Assembly (NCBI GenBank): GCA_028278425.1
Contig: JANQEJ010000148.1
Coordinates: 1 to 38,674 of the forward strand
From: Planctomycetota bacterium
Lineage (GTDB): Bacteria > Planctomycetota > UBA1135 > GCA-002686595
Length of the DNA: 38,674 nt
Reading direction: 5' to 3'
Shown here: positions 8,784 through 16,788 of the stretch, in pieces
Numbering within the stretch: position 1 is the first letter of the stretch
Layout of the letters: the number at the start of each line of letters is the position of its first letter
Position numbers and translations under genes: made by a program
The notes under the pieces: generated by a model
Database searches by the model: none
Told to the model about the DNA's origin: nothing
The model's input: the letters and a program-made list of their open reading frames with translations, nothing else

Positions 8784-9989
8784 TCAGGAGTCGCCCGCCA
8801 CCTCGATCAACCAGGCCCGTTCGGACTGCAGGAGGCCCTCGTCGTCCCGCAGCACCCACGGGAACTTCTCCTTGCGCAGCTTGGTCGTGTCCTCGGCGCG
8901 GACGACGAGCCAGTAGCGACCGGGCTCGAGCTTGCGCGGATCGACCTTCAGCTTGTGCACGCCCTTCTTGCCCTTCTTGGACTCCTTGAACGGCTTGGCC
9001 TGGATCGGCGGCAAGGGGCCGGTCGCGCGGGGCTCGCCCTCGCCCGGCGCGGCCCGCGGCGAGACGTCGTCCTCGGGGAGGAGCCACCAGCGCACCTCGA
9101 GCAAGTGACTCTCCGGCTGCATGACGGTGACCTGGAACTCCATCGGCTCCGCGGCCTCGAGGGCGTCGGAACCGCGGCCGAATGCCTCGGGGACGCAACC
9201 GTCGATCGGATCCACGCGACGGTAGATCTCCAAGATGAAGGCCTCGCGGCACACGACGCAGAAGTTCTCGTCGTTGTCCAGGAGGCACTTGCCCGCCGTG
9301 GGCTTGAACCGACCCTTCAGGTGGCCGTCGGCGCCCTGGTAGACGCCGACCCCGCGCACGCCGGCATCGAGCCAGTGAGCCCACGGGACCGACTTCGGGT
9401 CGTTGACGTCCGCGATGTTGGGCGCGGGCTTGAACTCGCCCTGCCCGCGCAGGCTGCTGGAGATGGAGCTCTCGCTCGCGAGCGAGGCGAAGGAGCCGGC
9501 CCAACCCGTGAACGTCACCGAGGGATCGCGCGCGCCGATCACGGTGATGCCGGGGTAGTGCACGCCGAGAATGCCCTTGGGCACGTAGACGAGCGCGAGG
9601 TCGTCGGCCCGCTCGACACCTTGAACGATCTCGCGCACGCGCTCGATGTCGACGGTGACGTGCCCCTCCGTCGTGTCCATCGTGCGGGCGTCGAGCGCGG
9701 TGTCGTACGTGCGGCCGAAGCCGTCGACGCCTTCCTCGGCGCTGATCAGGTTGACCTTGTGGAAGTTGAAGTAGGAGGCGTACTCCTTCAGCGGCTCCTC
9801 CCGCGCGAGGATGTCGGGCACGTCCTCGGCCAGCTTGTCGAAGGCGCGCTGGTCCTTCTTCGTGTAGCCGTCGCCCAGGATGACGACGTCGATGCGGTTG
9901 TCGCTCGGGCCGTTGTCGAGCACGCAGGTCGGCGGCGGAACGGCGTTCTGGGGACCGAGAAGAGCGAGCAGGAAGGGCGCGAGCGTCAT
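8784..9989 (-). CDS. M64 peptidase-like protein lacking the zinc site
   Basis: 401 aa, start ATG 9989 with a good GGAGGG ribosome-binding site; a short hydrophobic N-terminus may be a signal sequence. The N-terminal region matches the M64 (IgA peptidase-like) family: NRIDVVILGDGYT (31-43), YASYFNFHKVN (70-80), VPWAHWL (201-207), the GVYQGA block and C235/C244/C247 near FCVVC. Where active members read HExxHxxxxxxD, this protein reads TGWAG (161-165) with Ser172 in place of the third ligand, so both His, the Glu and the Asp are gone. A C-terminal beta domain (about 275-401) contains a Lys-rich stretch near 330. It is probably a non-catalytic member with a binding role. The family assignment is from recognised motifs, and the lost site is read directly from the sequence. 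Confidence 0.78.
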   Translation of the reverse strand: MTLAPFLLALLGPQNAVPPPTCVLDNGPSDNRIDVVILGDGYTKKDQRAFDKLAEDVPDILAREEPLKEYASYFNFHKVNLISAEEGVDGFGRTYDTALDARTMDTTEGHVTVDIERVREIVQGVERADDLALVYVPKGILGVHYPGITVIGARDPSVTFTGWAGSFASLASESSISSSLRGQGEFKPAPNIADVNDPKSVPWAHWLDAGVRGVGVYQGADGHLKGRFKPTAGKCLLDNDENFCVVCREAFILEIYRRVDPIDGCVPEAFGRGSDALEAAEPMEFQVTVMQPESHLLEVRWWLLPEDDVSPRAAPGEGEPRATGPLPPIQAKPFKESKKGKKGVHKLKVDPRKLEPGRYWLVVRAEDTTKLRKEKFPWVLRDDEGLLQSERAWLIEVAGDS

Positions 9990-10009
9990 AGCTCCCTCCG
10001 ATGCGGGAT

Positions 10010-10059
10010 GGGGCGGGATTGGGGTCGGAACCGAGAAGGCGCGTATGCTAGCCCGCCCC
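10010..10059. repeat. Nested inverted repeat upstream of M64-like gene
   Basis: In the 80-base gap between the M24 and M64-like genes, GGGGCGGG (10010-10017) pairs perfectly with CCCGCCCC (10052-10059). Inside the loop TCGG-AA-CCGA (10025-10034) forms a second small stem. It could be an attenuator or terminator separating the two genes; no T-run is present. Confidence 0.35.
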
Positions 10060-10069
10060 CCCGAAGCGG

Positions 10070-10885
10070 TCACAGGTCTCCCGGTCCGTCCGCGAGCCAC
10101 CAGGCGCCGCGCCCGTCGATCACGAGGAGCTCCTCCTGCTTGACGCCCACCCCGCCGCGCGCGAAGTGCGGCTCGACGGACCAGAGGCCGGGCCCCGGGC
10201 GCAGGTCCGCGACGGAGGAATCGTTCCAGAAGGGCCAGCCGGCGGCGTCGCCGGGCAGCTTCGCGCGGAACGCCTGCCCGAAGAGCCGCAGGATCGACGC
10301 CGCGCTCATCCCGAGCAGCGGACAGCGCGTCAGGGGCGACGGCGGGAAGCGGTAGACGCGGTGCGCGAGCGCGTCGAAGAGATAGCTCTTCTGGCAGCTC
10401 GCGAACCCGGCCGAAACGACGTGGCGCTCCACCTCCTGGCAAACGAGCCGCGCGGTCCGGCCGCCGCTGACCCACTTCGGGATCGCCATCCGCAGCTCCG
10501 CGAGCACGACCTTGCCGCGGCTGACCGTCGCGTTCTCGCCGCAGGCGAAGCTCACGCTGACGTCCGCCGTGTAGCCGTCGACGAGCGGCGCGGCGTCGAT
10601 GATCGCGGCCATGCCGTCCTCGAGCACCTTCGCGCTCGGAAACGCGTCGGTCCGCGTGCGGGGCGTGGTCGGCGCGGTGCGTTCGCCGAACCAAACGAGC
10701 GGCTTGTGGAAGAAGCCGCGGGCGCCGTCCGCTTCCAGGCGTTCCTCCACCCGCGCGGCGAGCTCGGCTTCGGTGACGCCGGCGCTCGCCGCTCCGGCGA
10801 CCTCGTCCAGCGCGCGGGCCGCGACCCGCTGGACCTCGCGATAGCGCTCGAGCTCCGGCGAAGGCTCCCTAGAATCCCCTTCCAT
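10070..10885 (-). CDS. M24 family metallopeptidase homologue
   Basis: 271 aa, predicted cytoplasmic. It has the pita-bread M24 fold without the creatinase domain. Likely metal ligands are D97 (IIDAAP), D108 (TADVSV), H175 (ALAHRV), E238 (SVEPH) and E251 or E252 (KQEELL), so the five-ligand set seems retained, although the surrounding motifs diverge from methionine aminopeptidase and PepP. The ATG at 10885 overlaps the ATG of sfsA on the other strand (shared CATG), and no later start codon occurs until residue 92. The promoter must therefore lie inside sfsA. It precedes the M64-like gene by 80 bases. Specificity is not predictable; it could be an aminopeptidase or a creatinase-like hydrolase. 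Confidence 0.8.
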   Translation of the reverse strand: MEGDSREPSPELERYREVQRVAARALDEVAGAASAGVTEAELAARVEERLEADGARGFFHKPLVWFGERTAPTTPRTRTDAFPSAKVLEDGMAAIIDAAPLVDGYTADVSVSFACGENATVSRGKVVLAELRMAIPKWVSGGRTARLVCQEVERHVVSAGFASCQKSYLFDALAHRVYRFPPSPLTRCPLLGMSAASILRLFGQAFRAKLPGDAAGWPFWNDSSVADLRPGPGLWSVEPHFARGGVGVKQEELLVIDGRGAWWLADGPGDL

Positions 10886-11600
10886 GCTCTTCGACGAGCC
10901 GCCGATCCTGGGTCGCTTCCTCCGGCGTTACAAGCGCTTCTTCGCCGACGTCGAGCTCTCGAGCGGCGACGTCGTGACGGCGCACTGCCCCAACACCGGA
11001 AGCCTCCTCGGCTGCAAGGAGGAAGGCGCGCGCGTCTGGCTGCGTGACTCGCGCGACCCGAAGCGCAAGCTGCGCTACACCTGGCAGGCGATCGAGGTCG
11101 ACGGCGCCTGGGTCAACGTCGACACCAACCTGCCGAACCGCGTCGCCTTCGAAGCGATCACGGCCGGACGCATCGGCCCGCTGCGCGGCTACGCCGAGGC
11201 TCGCCGCGAGGTCAAGTACGGGCGGAACAGCCGCATCGACATCCTGCTGACGAAGAAGACCGGCGAGCGCTGCTACGTCGAGGTGAAGAGCACGACGCTG
11301 GCCGAAGGACGCCTCGCGCTCTTCCCCGACGCGGTCACCGACCGCGGCCGAAAGCACCTGGGCGAGCTCGTCGAGATGGTGCGCGCCGGCCACCGCGCCG
11401 TGCAGTTCTTCCTGATCAGCCGCGGGGACGTCACGCGCTTCCGCTCGGCCGACGCGATCGATCCCAAGTACGGCGAGACCCTGCGCGAAGCGGCCGACGC
11501 CGGCGTCGAGGTCCTCGCCTACCGGACTCGCGTGGAGCCTCAGCGGTTCGAGATCGAGCGCAAGCTGCGGGCGGACCTGACGCCGCAGCCCGCGCTCTGA
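10884..11600 (+). CDS. sfsA: Sugar fermentation stimulation protein SfsA family
   Basis: 238 aa, the normal family length. It begins with LGRFLRRYKRFFADVEL, has the hallmark HCPNTGSLLGC, then SGY-like RGYAEA, EVKYG, SRIDILL, CYVEVKSTTL and FPDAVTDRGRKHL. These match E. coli SfsA closely. The C-terminal half has a PD-(D/E)XK nuclease-like arrangement (D in RIDI, EVK in YVEVK). E. coli SfsA was described as a DNA-binding regulator of maltose metabolism; the true biochemical role remains uncertain. The ATG at 10884 overlaps the start of the divergent M24 gene and has no clear Shine-Dalgarno. It converges on the cytochrome cluster and shares a hairpin (11772-11803) in the ~200-base gap. Confidence 0.93.
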   Translation: MLFDEPPILGRFLRRYKRFFADVELSSGDVVTAHCPNTGSLLGCKEEGARVWLRDSRDPKRKLRYTWQAIEVDGAWVNVDTNLPNRVAFEAITAGRIGPLRGYAEARREVKYGRNSRIDILLTKKTGERCYVEVKSTTLAEGRLALFPDAVTDRGRKHLGELVEMVRAGHRAVQFFLISRGDVTRFRSADAIDPKYGETLREAADAGVEVLAYRTRVEPQRFEIERKLRADLTPQPAL

Positions 11601-11771
11601 GGCCCCAGGCCGGATCCCCCCGAGGCTCTGCGAGAACACAGGGGCGGCGTTGAGAAGTCGCGTTTGGGCTGCAAGCTAGCCGCCGTAGACCCGGGCGTCG
11701 GGGGGTGGGTCTCGCCTCGCGGGGATCCGGGACCTGAGAGTGACTCTGTCGAACCGGCGGGGTCTCCATCC

Positions 11772-11803
11772 GTAGGGAACCGGGCTTTTCTTTCGGTCCC
11801 TAC
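11772..11803. terminator. Bidirectional hairpin between sfsA and cytochrome cluster
   Basis: GTAGGGA (11772-11778) pairs with TCCCTAC (11797-11803) and CCG (11780-11782) with CGG (11794-11796), leaving one bulged A and an 11-nt loop rich in T. The stop codon of the 15-heme protein lies in the stem. The placement between convergent genes fits a two-way terminator, though no T-run follows the stem. The rest of the 11601-11799 gap shows nothing recognisable. Confidence 0.5.
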
Positions 11804-13824
11804 CGCCAGTGGAAGCGGGCCTTCTCGTCCACGTGGCAGTCGCGGCAGTTCTGCTGGCTCTCGTCGGGGATCGGGACGGTCATGACGTCCGTGGCGGTCT
11901 CCGTGCCCGTGTGGCAGGCGCCGCAGTCGCCCTCGACGGTGGCCTTCAGGTGACCCCGGCTGTAGTGGTCGAAGAGGTTCAGCTCGGGCCACTGCCGCGT
12001 CCGAGGCTCGTTGCGGTACACGGGATCGCCGGCCCGGTGGCAGAAGAGGCAGGAGCCCTCCTGCACCCTGGCGTGGGCGACCGCGGGGGCCGGCGGCTCG
12101 TTCACGACGTGGCACATCGTGCAGTCCTTGGCGCCCGGTTTCGTCGTCGGGACGGCGGCGAAGAACTGATCGGAGGGCTCGGAGAAGTCGTGGCAGGCGA
12201 AGCAGCCGTCCTTGAGCGTCTCGTCCGCGTTGCGATCGAGGTGCAGGCCGTGCGGGAAATCGTTTCTGGACACCGGCGCCGGCAGGCTGCCCGCGTCCGC
12301 CACCGGCGCGCCGGTGTCGTGGCACTCCGCGCAGTTGCCCTGGGCGCCGGCGTAGTGGCCTTCGGCGAGCCCCGCGGCGAGCGCACCGCCGTCGGAGACC
12401 TCGACGTGGCAGTCGATGCAGGCGCCGTCGTCGCCGGGCGTGAGGCTCGCCATGTGAACGCCGTGCCAGAACGGGGCGACGACGTCGGCGCCCGCCGTGG
12501 TCGGGGCTCCGTCGCGGTGGCAGTCGACGCAGTCCCGTCCGTCGAGCTTCACGTCGAGCTGGAACTCGGGATGGTGATCGCGGCGCTTGACCTGGAAGCC
12601 GAGCATTGCGACCGGGCTGGTCTGGACCTGCTTGAGCTCTTCGTCGTTGAGCTTCTGGTGGCACTGCAGGCAGTTGGCCGGATCGTCGGTGCCGTGCCAC
12701 TCCGGCTTGTACTTCGGAGCGTCCTCGCTCTCCGTCGTGCCGGTCTCGTGGCAGCGCATGCACGTTTCGTAGGGCACCGGCTCGAAGTCCTCGTCCTCGC
12801 GGAAGTCGTGTCCGGCCACCGGCTGGGCCGCGACGGGGTTCTCCGGCAGGGCGTGGCACTCGGTGCAGGCCATCTCCACCCCCGCCGCGAGGTGCTTGTC
12901 GTGCGGGAAGGTGTTGTAGGCGACCGGGAACGCCCGGTTCAGCGCTACCGCCGCGGGCTCACGGGTCGTCGACGGCAACGACTCGTGACAGGTATCGCAC
13001 GTCTCGCGCGTCTGATCGCCCGTGGGGATGAACGAGCCGTCCACGCTCACCGGGCCGCGGTGGTCCACGTGGCAGAGCAGGCAGTCGTGCTCGAAGTACC
13101 CGCGCGTCGACCTGCCCGGGTCGTCGCTCGCCTCGACGCGGAACGGGTGCTGCCCGCCCATCAGGTCCGCGTGGCACTGCGCGCAGCGGTCCATCGGGGT
13201 GCGGTTCATCGTGTCGTGGCAGGTCGTGCAGCCGTTCGCCTGCGCGAGCCGGGCGTAGCCCGCCAGCGGCTCCTCGAGCGTCGCCGGATCGGTCGTGAAG
13301 AGCATCGCGTGATGCTGGTTCAGCGGCCCGGGGTCGAGGAGCGGCTCCTCGACCGCGTCGAAGAACATCGCCGGGACGAGCAGGATGATCGCGAACACCG
13401 CCAGCCAGTTGCCGATCCGCACCGGGGCGTAGCGGCCGAAGGCGACCTCCTGCTCGACGAAGCGGTCCAGGTCGCCCTTCTCGTAGGCGAACCCGCCGAC
13501 CGTCACGTCGAGCGTGAGCTTCTCGCCGTCGACCGTCGCGACCAGGCGGGTCAGGCCGATGACGATCTCGTCGCCGCTCGCGAGGGCCGTCGGCTCGTCC
13601 ACCGAGGCACCGTTCAGGAAGGTACCGAGCGCACTGCCCATGTCGCGGACGCGGAACGCGCCGTCGACGAACTGGATCTCGCAGTGGTGATCCGCGACGA
13701 CCGGATCCTCGATCAGAATGGCGGAGTTCGAGTGCGTGCCGAAGTCGATCGCCTGGACGTCGGCGTCGAAGGCGATCTTGCCGCTGCCGATCTTGTCCTT
13801 GCCCTTGACGACGAACTTGGCCAT
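11800..13824 (-). CDS. FHA-TM-pentadecaheme cytochrome c fusion
   Basis: 674 aa. Residues ~25-110 form an FHA domain (ADHHCEI 44-50, DMGSALGTFLNG 61-72) and residues 138-157 a single membrane helix. From residue 199 to the C-terminus there are fifteen CxxCH motifs (first CTTCH, last CRDCH). With no N-terminal signal peptide, the helix should act as a signal anchor, placing the FHA domain in the cytoplasm and the hemes in the periplasm. Many extra His residues can be distal ligands. FHA residues that normally contact phosphothreonine are altered: the GR is GT (29-30) and the Ser of SxxH is Ala44, so binding may be lost or changed. It is the last gene of the seven-gene cluster, 4 bases after the Fe-S protein gene. 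Inferred role: membrane-anchored electron relay with a cytoplasmic docking or sensing module. Confidence 0.92.
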   Translation of the reverse strand: MAKFVVKGKDKIGSGKIAFDADVQAIDFGTHSNSAILIEDPVVADHHCEIQFVDGAFRVRDMGSALGTFLNGASVDEPTALASGDEIVIGLTRLVATVDGEKLTLDVTVGGFAYEKGDLDRFVEQEVAFGRYAPVRIGNWLAVFAIILLVPAMFFDAVEEPLLDPGPLNQHHAMLFTTDPATLEEPLAGYARLAQANGCTTCHDTMNRTPMDRCAQCHADLMGGQHPFRVEASDDPGRSTRGYFEHDCLLCHVDHRGPVSVDGSFIPTGDQTRETCDTCHESLPSTTREPAAVALNRAFPVAYNTFPHDKHLAAGVEMACTECHALPENPVAAQPVAGHDFREDEDFEPVPYETCMRCHETGTTESEDAPKYKPEWHGTDDPANCLQCHQKLNDEELKQVQTSPVAMLGFQVKRRDHHPEFQLDVKLDGRDCVDCHRDGAPTTAGADVVAPFWHGVHMASLTPGDDGACIDCHVEVSDGGALAAGLAEGHYAGAQGNCAECHDTGAPVADAGSLPAPVSRNDFPHGLHLDRNADETLKDGCFACHDFSEPSDQFFAAVPTTKPGAKDCTMCHVVNEPPAPAVAHARVQEGSCLFCHRAGDPVYRNEPRTRQWPELNLFDHYSRGHLKATVEGDCGACHTGTETATDVMTVPIPDESQQNCRDCHVDEKARFHWR

Positions 13825-13828
13825 GGGC

Positions 13829-15679
13829 CTAGGCTGAGCCTCCGTTCTTCGCGAACAGCGCCTCGGGGTTCACGCGGTCGATCGCGCCGCACGGGCAGTT
13901 GTAGACGCAGGCCTCGAACGGAAGCCCCGCGCAGAGGTCGCACTTGATCGCCTTCTTGTCCTTCACCTGGCGGCCGGTGCGCGCGGAAACGAGTCCCGCG
14001 GCGACGGGGTCGAGCTCGCCCTTTTCCTCCTTCTCCTTGTTGCCGAGCTTCGCGAGCAGACGGCCGAACAACGGAATCCCTTCGAGGAAGCCGGGACCTC
14101 CGTAGGGACTCTTCGCCGCCTTCTCCTGCGAGATGTCGGCCATCCGGATAACGCCGTAGGGGCAGCCCATGACGCACGCCGTGCAGCCGGTGCAATTGTC
14201 CCAAATGAAGTGGATCGAGCCCTTGATGTCGCGCCGGATCGCCCCGTCGTTGCACTTGCTCATGCAGCCGGGCGTCTCGCAGTTGTAGCAGGCCGTCGTG
14301 AGCACCTTGTCCGCGGCGATGCGCGTTCCTGCCTTGGACAAGCGCGGAGCGCGGTCGTCGTGCACGGCGACGCACGACTCGACGCAGGCGTTGCAGCGCG
14401 TGCACTTCTCCAGGTCGATCACGAGCGCCTCGCCGCCCTTCACCGCCTGGCGCGCGACCATGACGTCGAGCTCGTCGCGCGTCAGCCGTCCGGCGATGCC
14501 CTCGTCGGACAGGATGTCGAAGATCGCGGTGTGCTGGCCGGATTCCGCCGCGAGGATCGCGTCGGCCGTCGCGATGATCGTGTCCATCGTCTGCCGGTCG
14601 TCGGCATAGACGCGCTCGAGCAGGTCGCGCGAGAGCTTGACGGCGTCGGTGCGCTCCAGCGTGGTGACCGTCAGCGCCCGCGTGCGGTCGGTGGAGGAAA
14701 GGGCCTGCTCGCCGAAGGACGAGTTGTCCATCAGATAGGCGACGATCTGCTCGCCCCCGGTCTCGGGGTGAACGCGGGTGCACTTCACCGAGCCCGTGCG
14801 GATCAGGTACATCGCGTCGGCCGGGTCGCCCTCCTTGAAGAGCGTGGTGCCCTCCGGCAGCACGAGCAGCTCGGCCTCGTCCTGGAGCGGCAGGATCTTT
14901 TCCTCGGGCACGCCCTTGAGGACCGGCGCGGCCCGCAGGTGCGCGGCGAGAGCGCGCTGGCGATACTTCGCGTCGATCTTGTTCTTGAACGCGTTCTGCC
15001 CGTAGAGGATCTTGAAGAGCGGCGGGTCGATCGCGAGCACCGTGCAGCGCTGCTCGGACTTGACGGTTGCCATCGCGGGCTGGTTCGCGAGCGCGCTCAT
15101 CTCGCCGAACCAGTCGCCGGCACCCAGGGCGCCGAGCCGCACGACCTCGCCGCCCGGCTCGGTCCGGTAAGCGCCCGCGAGACCCTCGATGAGCACGTGG
15201 AACTGGCCGGTGTAGTCGCCCTGGTTGATGAACACCTTGTTCGGCGGGCAAACCTCGACGTGGCGGAACTTGACGAGGGCCTCCCACGCCTTGTCCTTCA
15301 ACGCGCGGAGGAGATAAACCGAGTCGAAGCGCGACTTCAGCCGGTAGATCTCGAGCAGATCGCGGTAGTCCTCGAGCTTCTTGCTCAGCTCGTCGCGCTC
15401 TTTCCTGACCGCCGCCTGCTCCTCTTCGTCCTCGAGGTTGGGAACGGTCAGCTCCTCGACCTGCTCCAGGAGCGGCACGAGGTCCTCGAGCAGGGCCTCG
15501 ACCTTCTTCTCCACCGCGCGCTGCTCGCCCTCGGCCTTGGCGACCTCCGCGTCGCGCTCCTCGGGCTTGATCTTCTTGTCGTCGACGACCTTGCCGGTGG
15601 CTCGCTCCGCGGCCCCCTTCTCCTTTTGGAGCTTCTCGACCTCGGCGATCAGCTCCTTGGCTCGTTCGATGTCGGCCAT
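13829..15679 (-). CDS. Coiled-coil / two cNMP-binding domains / four [4Fe-4S] protein
   Basis: 616 aa, with no signal peptide or membrane segment, so cytoplasmic. Residues ~1-115 are a charged coiled coil. Two cyclic-nucleotide-binding domains follow (about 138-235 and 255-355), each with a phosphate-cassette-like FGE motif: FGEMSAL (191-197), where the usual Arg is missing, and FGEQAL (322-327) with R334 before Ala, so the second is the better ligand site. The C-terminal part (420-605) is a DMSO-reductase-beta/NrfC-type ferredoxin with Cys at 426/429/432/436, 464/467/472/476, 496/499/502/506 and 580/583/591/595, enough for four [4Fe-4S] clusters. There is no helix-turn-helix, so it is not a Crp-type transcription factor. 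Its ATG overlaps the stop of the b-type cytochrome gene (TGATG). Inferred role: a cytoplasmic redox subunit whose electron transfer responds to a cyclic nucleotide. Confidence 0.92.
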   Translation of the reverse strand: MADIERAKELIAEVEKLQKEKGAAERATGKVVDDKKIKPEERDAEVAKAEGEQRAVEKKVEALLEDLVPLLEQVEELTVPNLEDEEEQAAVRKERDELSKKLEDYRDLLEIYRLKSRFDSVYLLRALKDKAWEALVKFRHVEVCPPNKVFINQGDYTGQFHVLIEGLAGAYRTEPGGEVVRLGALGAGDWFGEMSALANQPAMATVKSEQRCTVLAIDPPLFKILYGQNAFKNKIDAKYRQRALAAHLRAAPVLKGVPEEKILPLQDEAELLVLPEGTTLFKEGDPADAMYLIRTGSVKCTRVHPETGGEQIVAYLMDNSSFGEQALSSTDRTRALTVTTLERTDAVKLSRDLLERVYADDRQTMDTIIATADAILAAESGQHTAIFDILSDEGIAGRLTRDELDVMVARQAVKGGEALVIDLEKCTRCNACVESCVAVHDDRAPRLSKAGTRIAADKVLTTACYNCETPGCMSKCNDGAIRRDIKGSIHFIWDNCTGCTACVMGCPYGVIRMADISQEKAAKSPYGGPGFLEGIPLFGRLLAKLGNKEKEEKGELDPVAAGLVSARTGRQVKDKKAIKCDLCAGLPFEACVYNCPCGAIDRVNPEALFAKNGGSA

Positions 15680-16788
15680 CAGTACCACCACACCGAGAGG
15701 ACGTGCAGGACGAGCAGGCCCAGCAGGAACACCGACAGCGGCACGTGGATGATGCGCCACACGTTCATCACGTGCTTCAAGCGCTCGAGGCCGGCCAGGG
15801 TCCCGCGCACGCGGCGTCGCTGCCCGAAGAGCGTCATCAGGTCCTGCAGCTCGCCACATGCGGCGACGCGCGCTTCCGCGGCCTTCTGATCCTCCTTCTC
15901 CTTCGCGGCTTTGGCTTCCTGCGCCGCGGTCAGCGCGTCTAGCCGTGCCGAGCGCAGCCCCGCCGACACGTCGCCGCTGAAGCGACCGCGCTTTTGGACA
16001 CCGGCGAGGTAGGCGTCCTTCCAGGCGCCGGCCTCGGCCGTCTCCAGCGCCTTCTCGTAGCCCTTGTCCTTCAGCTTGCCGGCGAGCTTGCGCCCGATGC
16101 TGGTGTCCAGCACGAAGGCTTCCTCGACCGAGAGGTCGCGCTCCGCCTTGGTCATCCAGCTCGGCCCGAGCGCCCAGACCACGATGCCGAAGACGCCCGT
16201 CGCGATCACGAGGAAGCTGAGGGCGTTGAGCAGAAGCCCCATCGGCGACTCGAAGTTCGCGCCGCCGTGGACGAACACGAGAACGGCGGCCGCCAAGCCC
16301 AGGTAGAGGTGCATGTGCATCCACTTCGCGACGCGGCCGAGGGGCTCCGTGGGACGCACCGTGATCTCGAAGGCCGGCTCGTTCGGCCCGCCGGGTTCCA
16401 CGACGACCCGCATGATCTTGTCGACGCCGTTCTGCTTCAGCGCGGCGCGGGCCTGCTTGGCGACGTCGTTCTTTTCGGTCAGCGCGCCCTGCGCCACCTT
16501 GCGGCGGAGCTCGTTGATCTTCGCCTCCGCGGCCTCGACGTTCTTCGGCGGGACCCTTTGCTTGAACTCGTGCGAGATGCCCATGCGGTGGACGTACTTG
16601 CGCGCCGTGTAGAGCGCGACCACCACGAAGAGCGTCAACGCGATCCAGCCGGACCAGAGCAGGTAACCGCGATCCGAGCCCCCGCCGCGGCCGATCGCAT
16701 AGTCCTTCATCTCCAGCCACGCGACGAAGCCGCCGGCGATGAGCAGGGCGGCGAACGCGTAGGGCGAATTGAAGAAGCTCTTGTTCAC
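15679..16788 (-). CDS. Diheme b-type cytochrome-like membrane protein
   Basis: 369 aa with about five membrane helices (9-27, 43-62, 158-175, 186-207, 342-366) and two long Lys/Arg/Glu-rich loops (63-155 and 208-340) predicted cytoplasmic by the positive-inside rule. H160 and H174 in the third helix and H348 and H362 in the last are each 14 positions apart. That is the arrangement by which two helices ligate two stacked b hemes in bc1 cytochrome b and NarI-type proteins. It should pass electrons across the inner membrane or exchange them with quinone. It overlaps the 17-heme gene by ATGA and the Fe-S gene by TGATG, so the three are translationally coupled and likely form one complex. I do not recognise a named family; heme b binding is inferred from His spacing. 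Confidence 0.82.
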   Translation of the reverse strand: MNKSFFNSPYAFAALLIAGGFVAWLEMKDYAIGRGGGSDRGYLLWSGWIALTLFVVVALYTARKYVHRMGISHEFKQRVPPKNVEAAEAKINELRRKVAQGALTEKNDVAKQARAALKQNGVDKIMRVVVEPGGPNEPAFEITVRPTEPLGRVAKWMHMHLYLGLAAAVLVFVHGGANFESPMGLLLNALSFLVIATGVFGIVVWALGPSWMTKAERDLSVEEAFVLDTSIGRKLAGKLKDKGYEKALETAEAGAWKDAYLAGVQKRGRFSGDVSAGLRSARLDALTAAQEAKAAKEKEDQKAAEARVAACGELQDLMTLFGQRRRVRGTLAGLERLKHVMNVWRIIHVPLSVFLLGLLVLHVLSVWWY

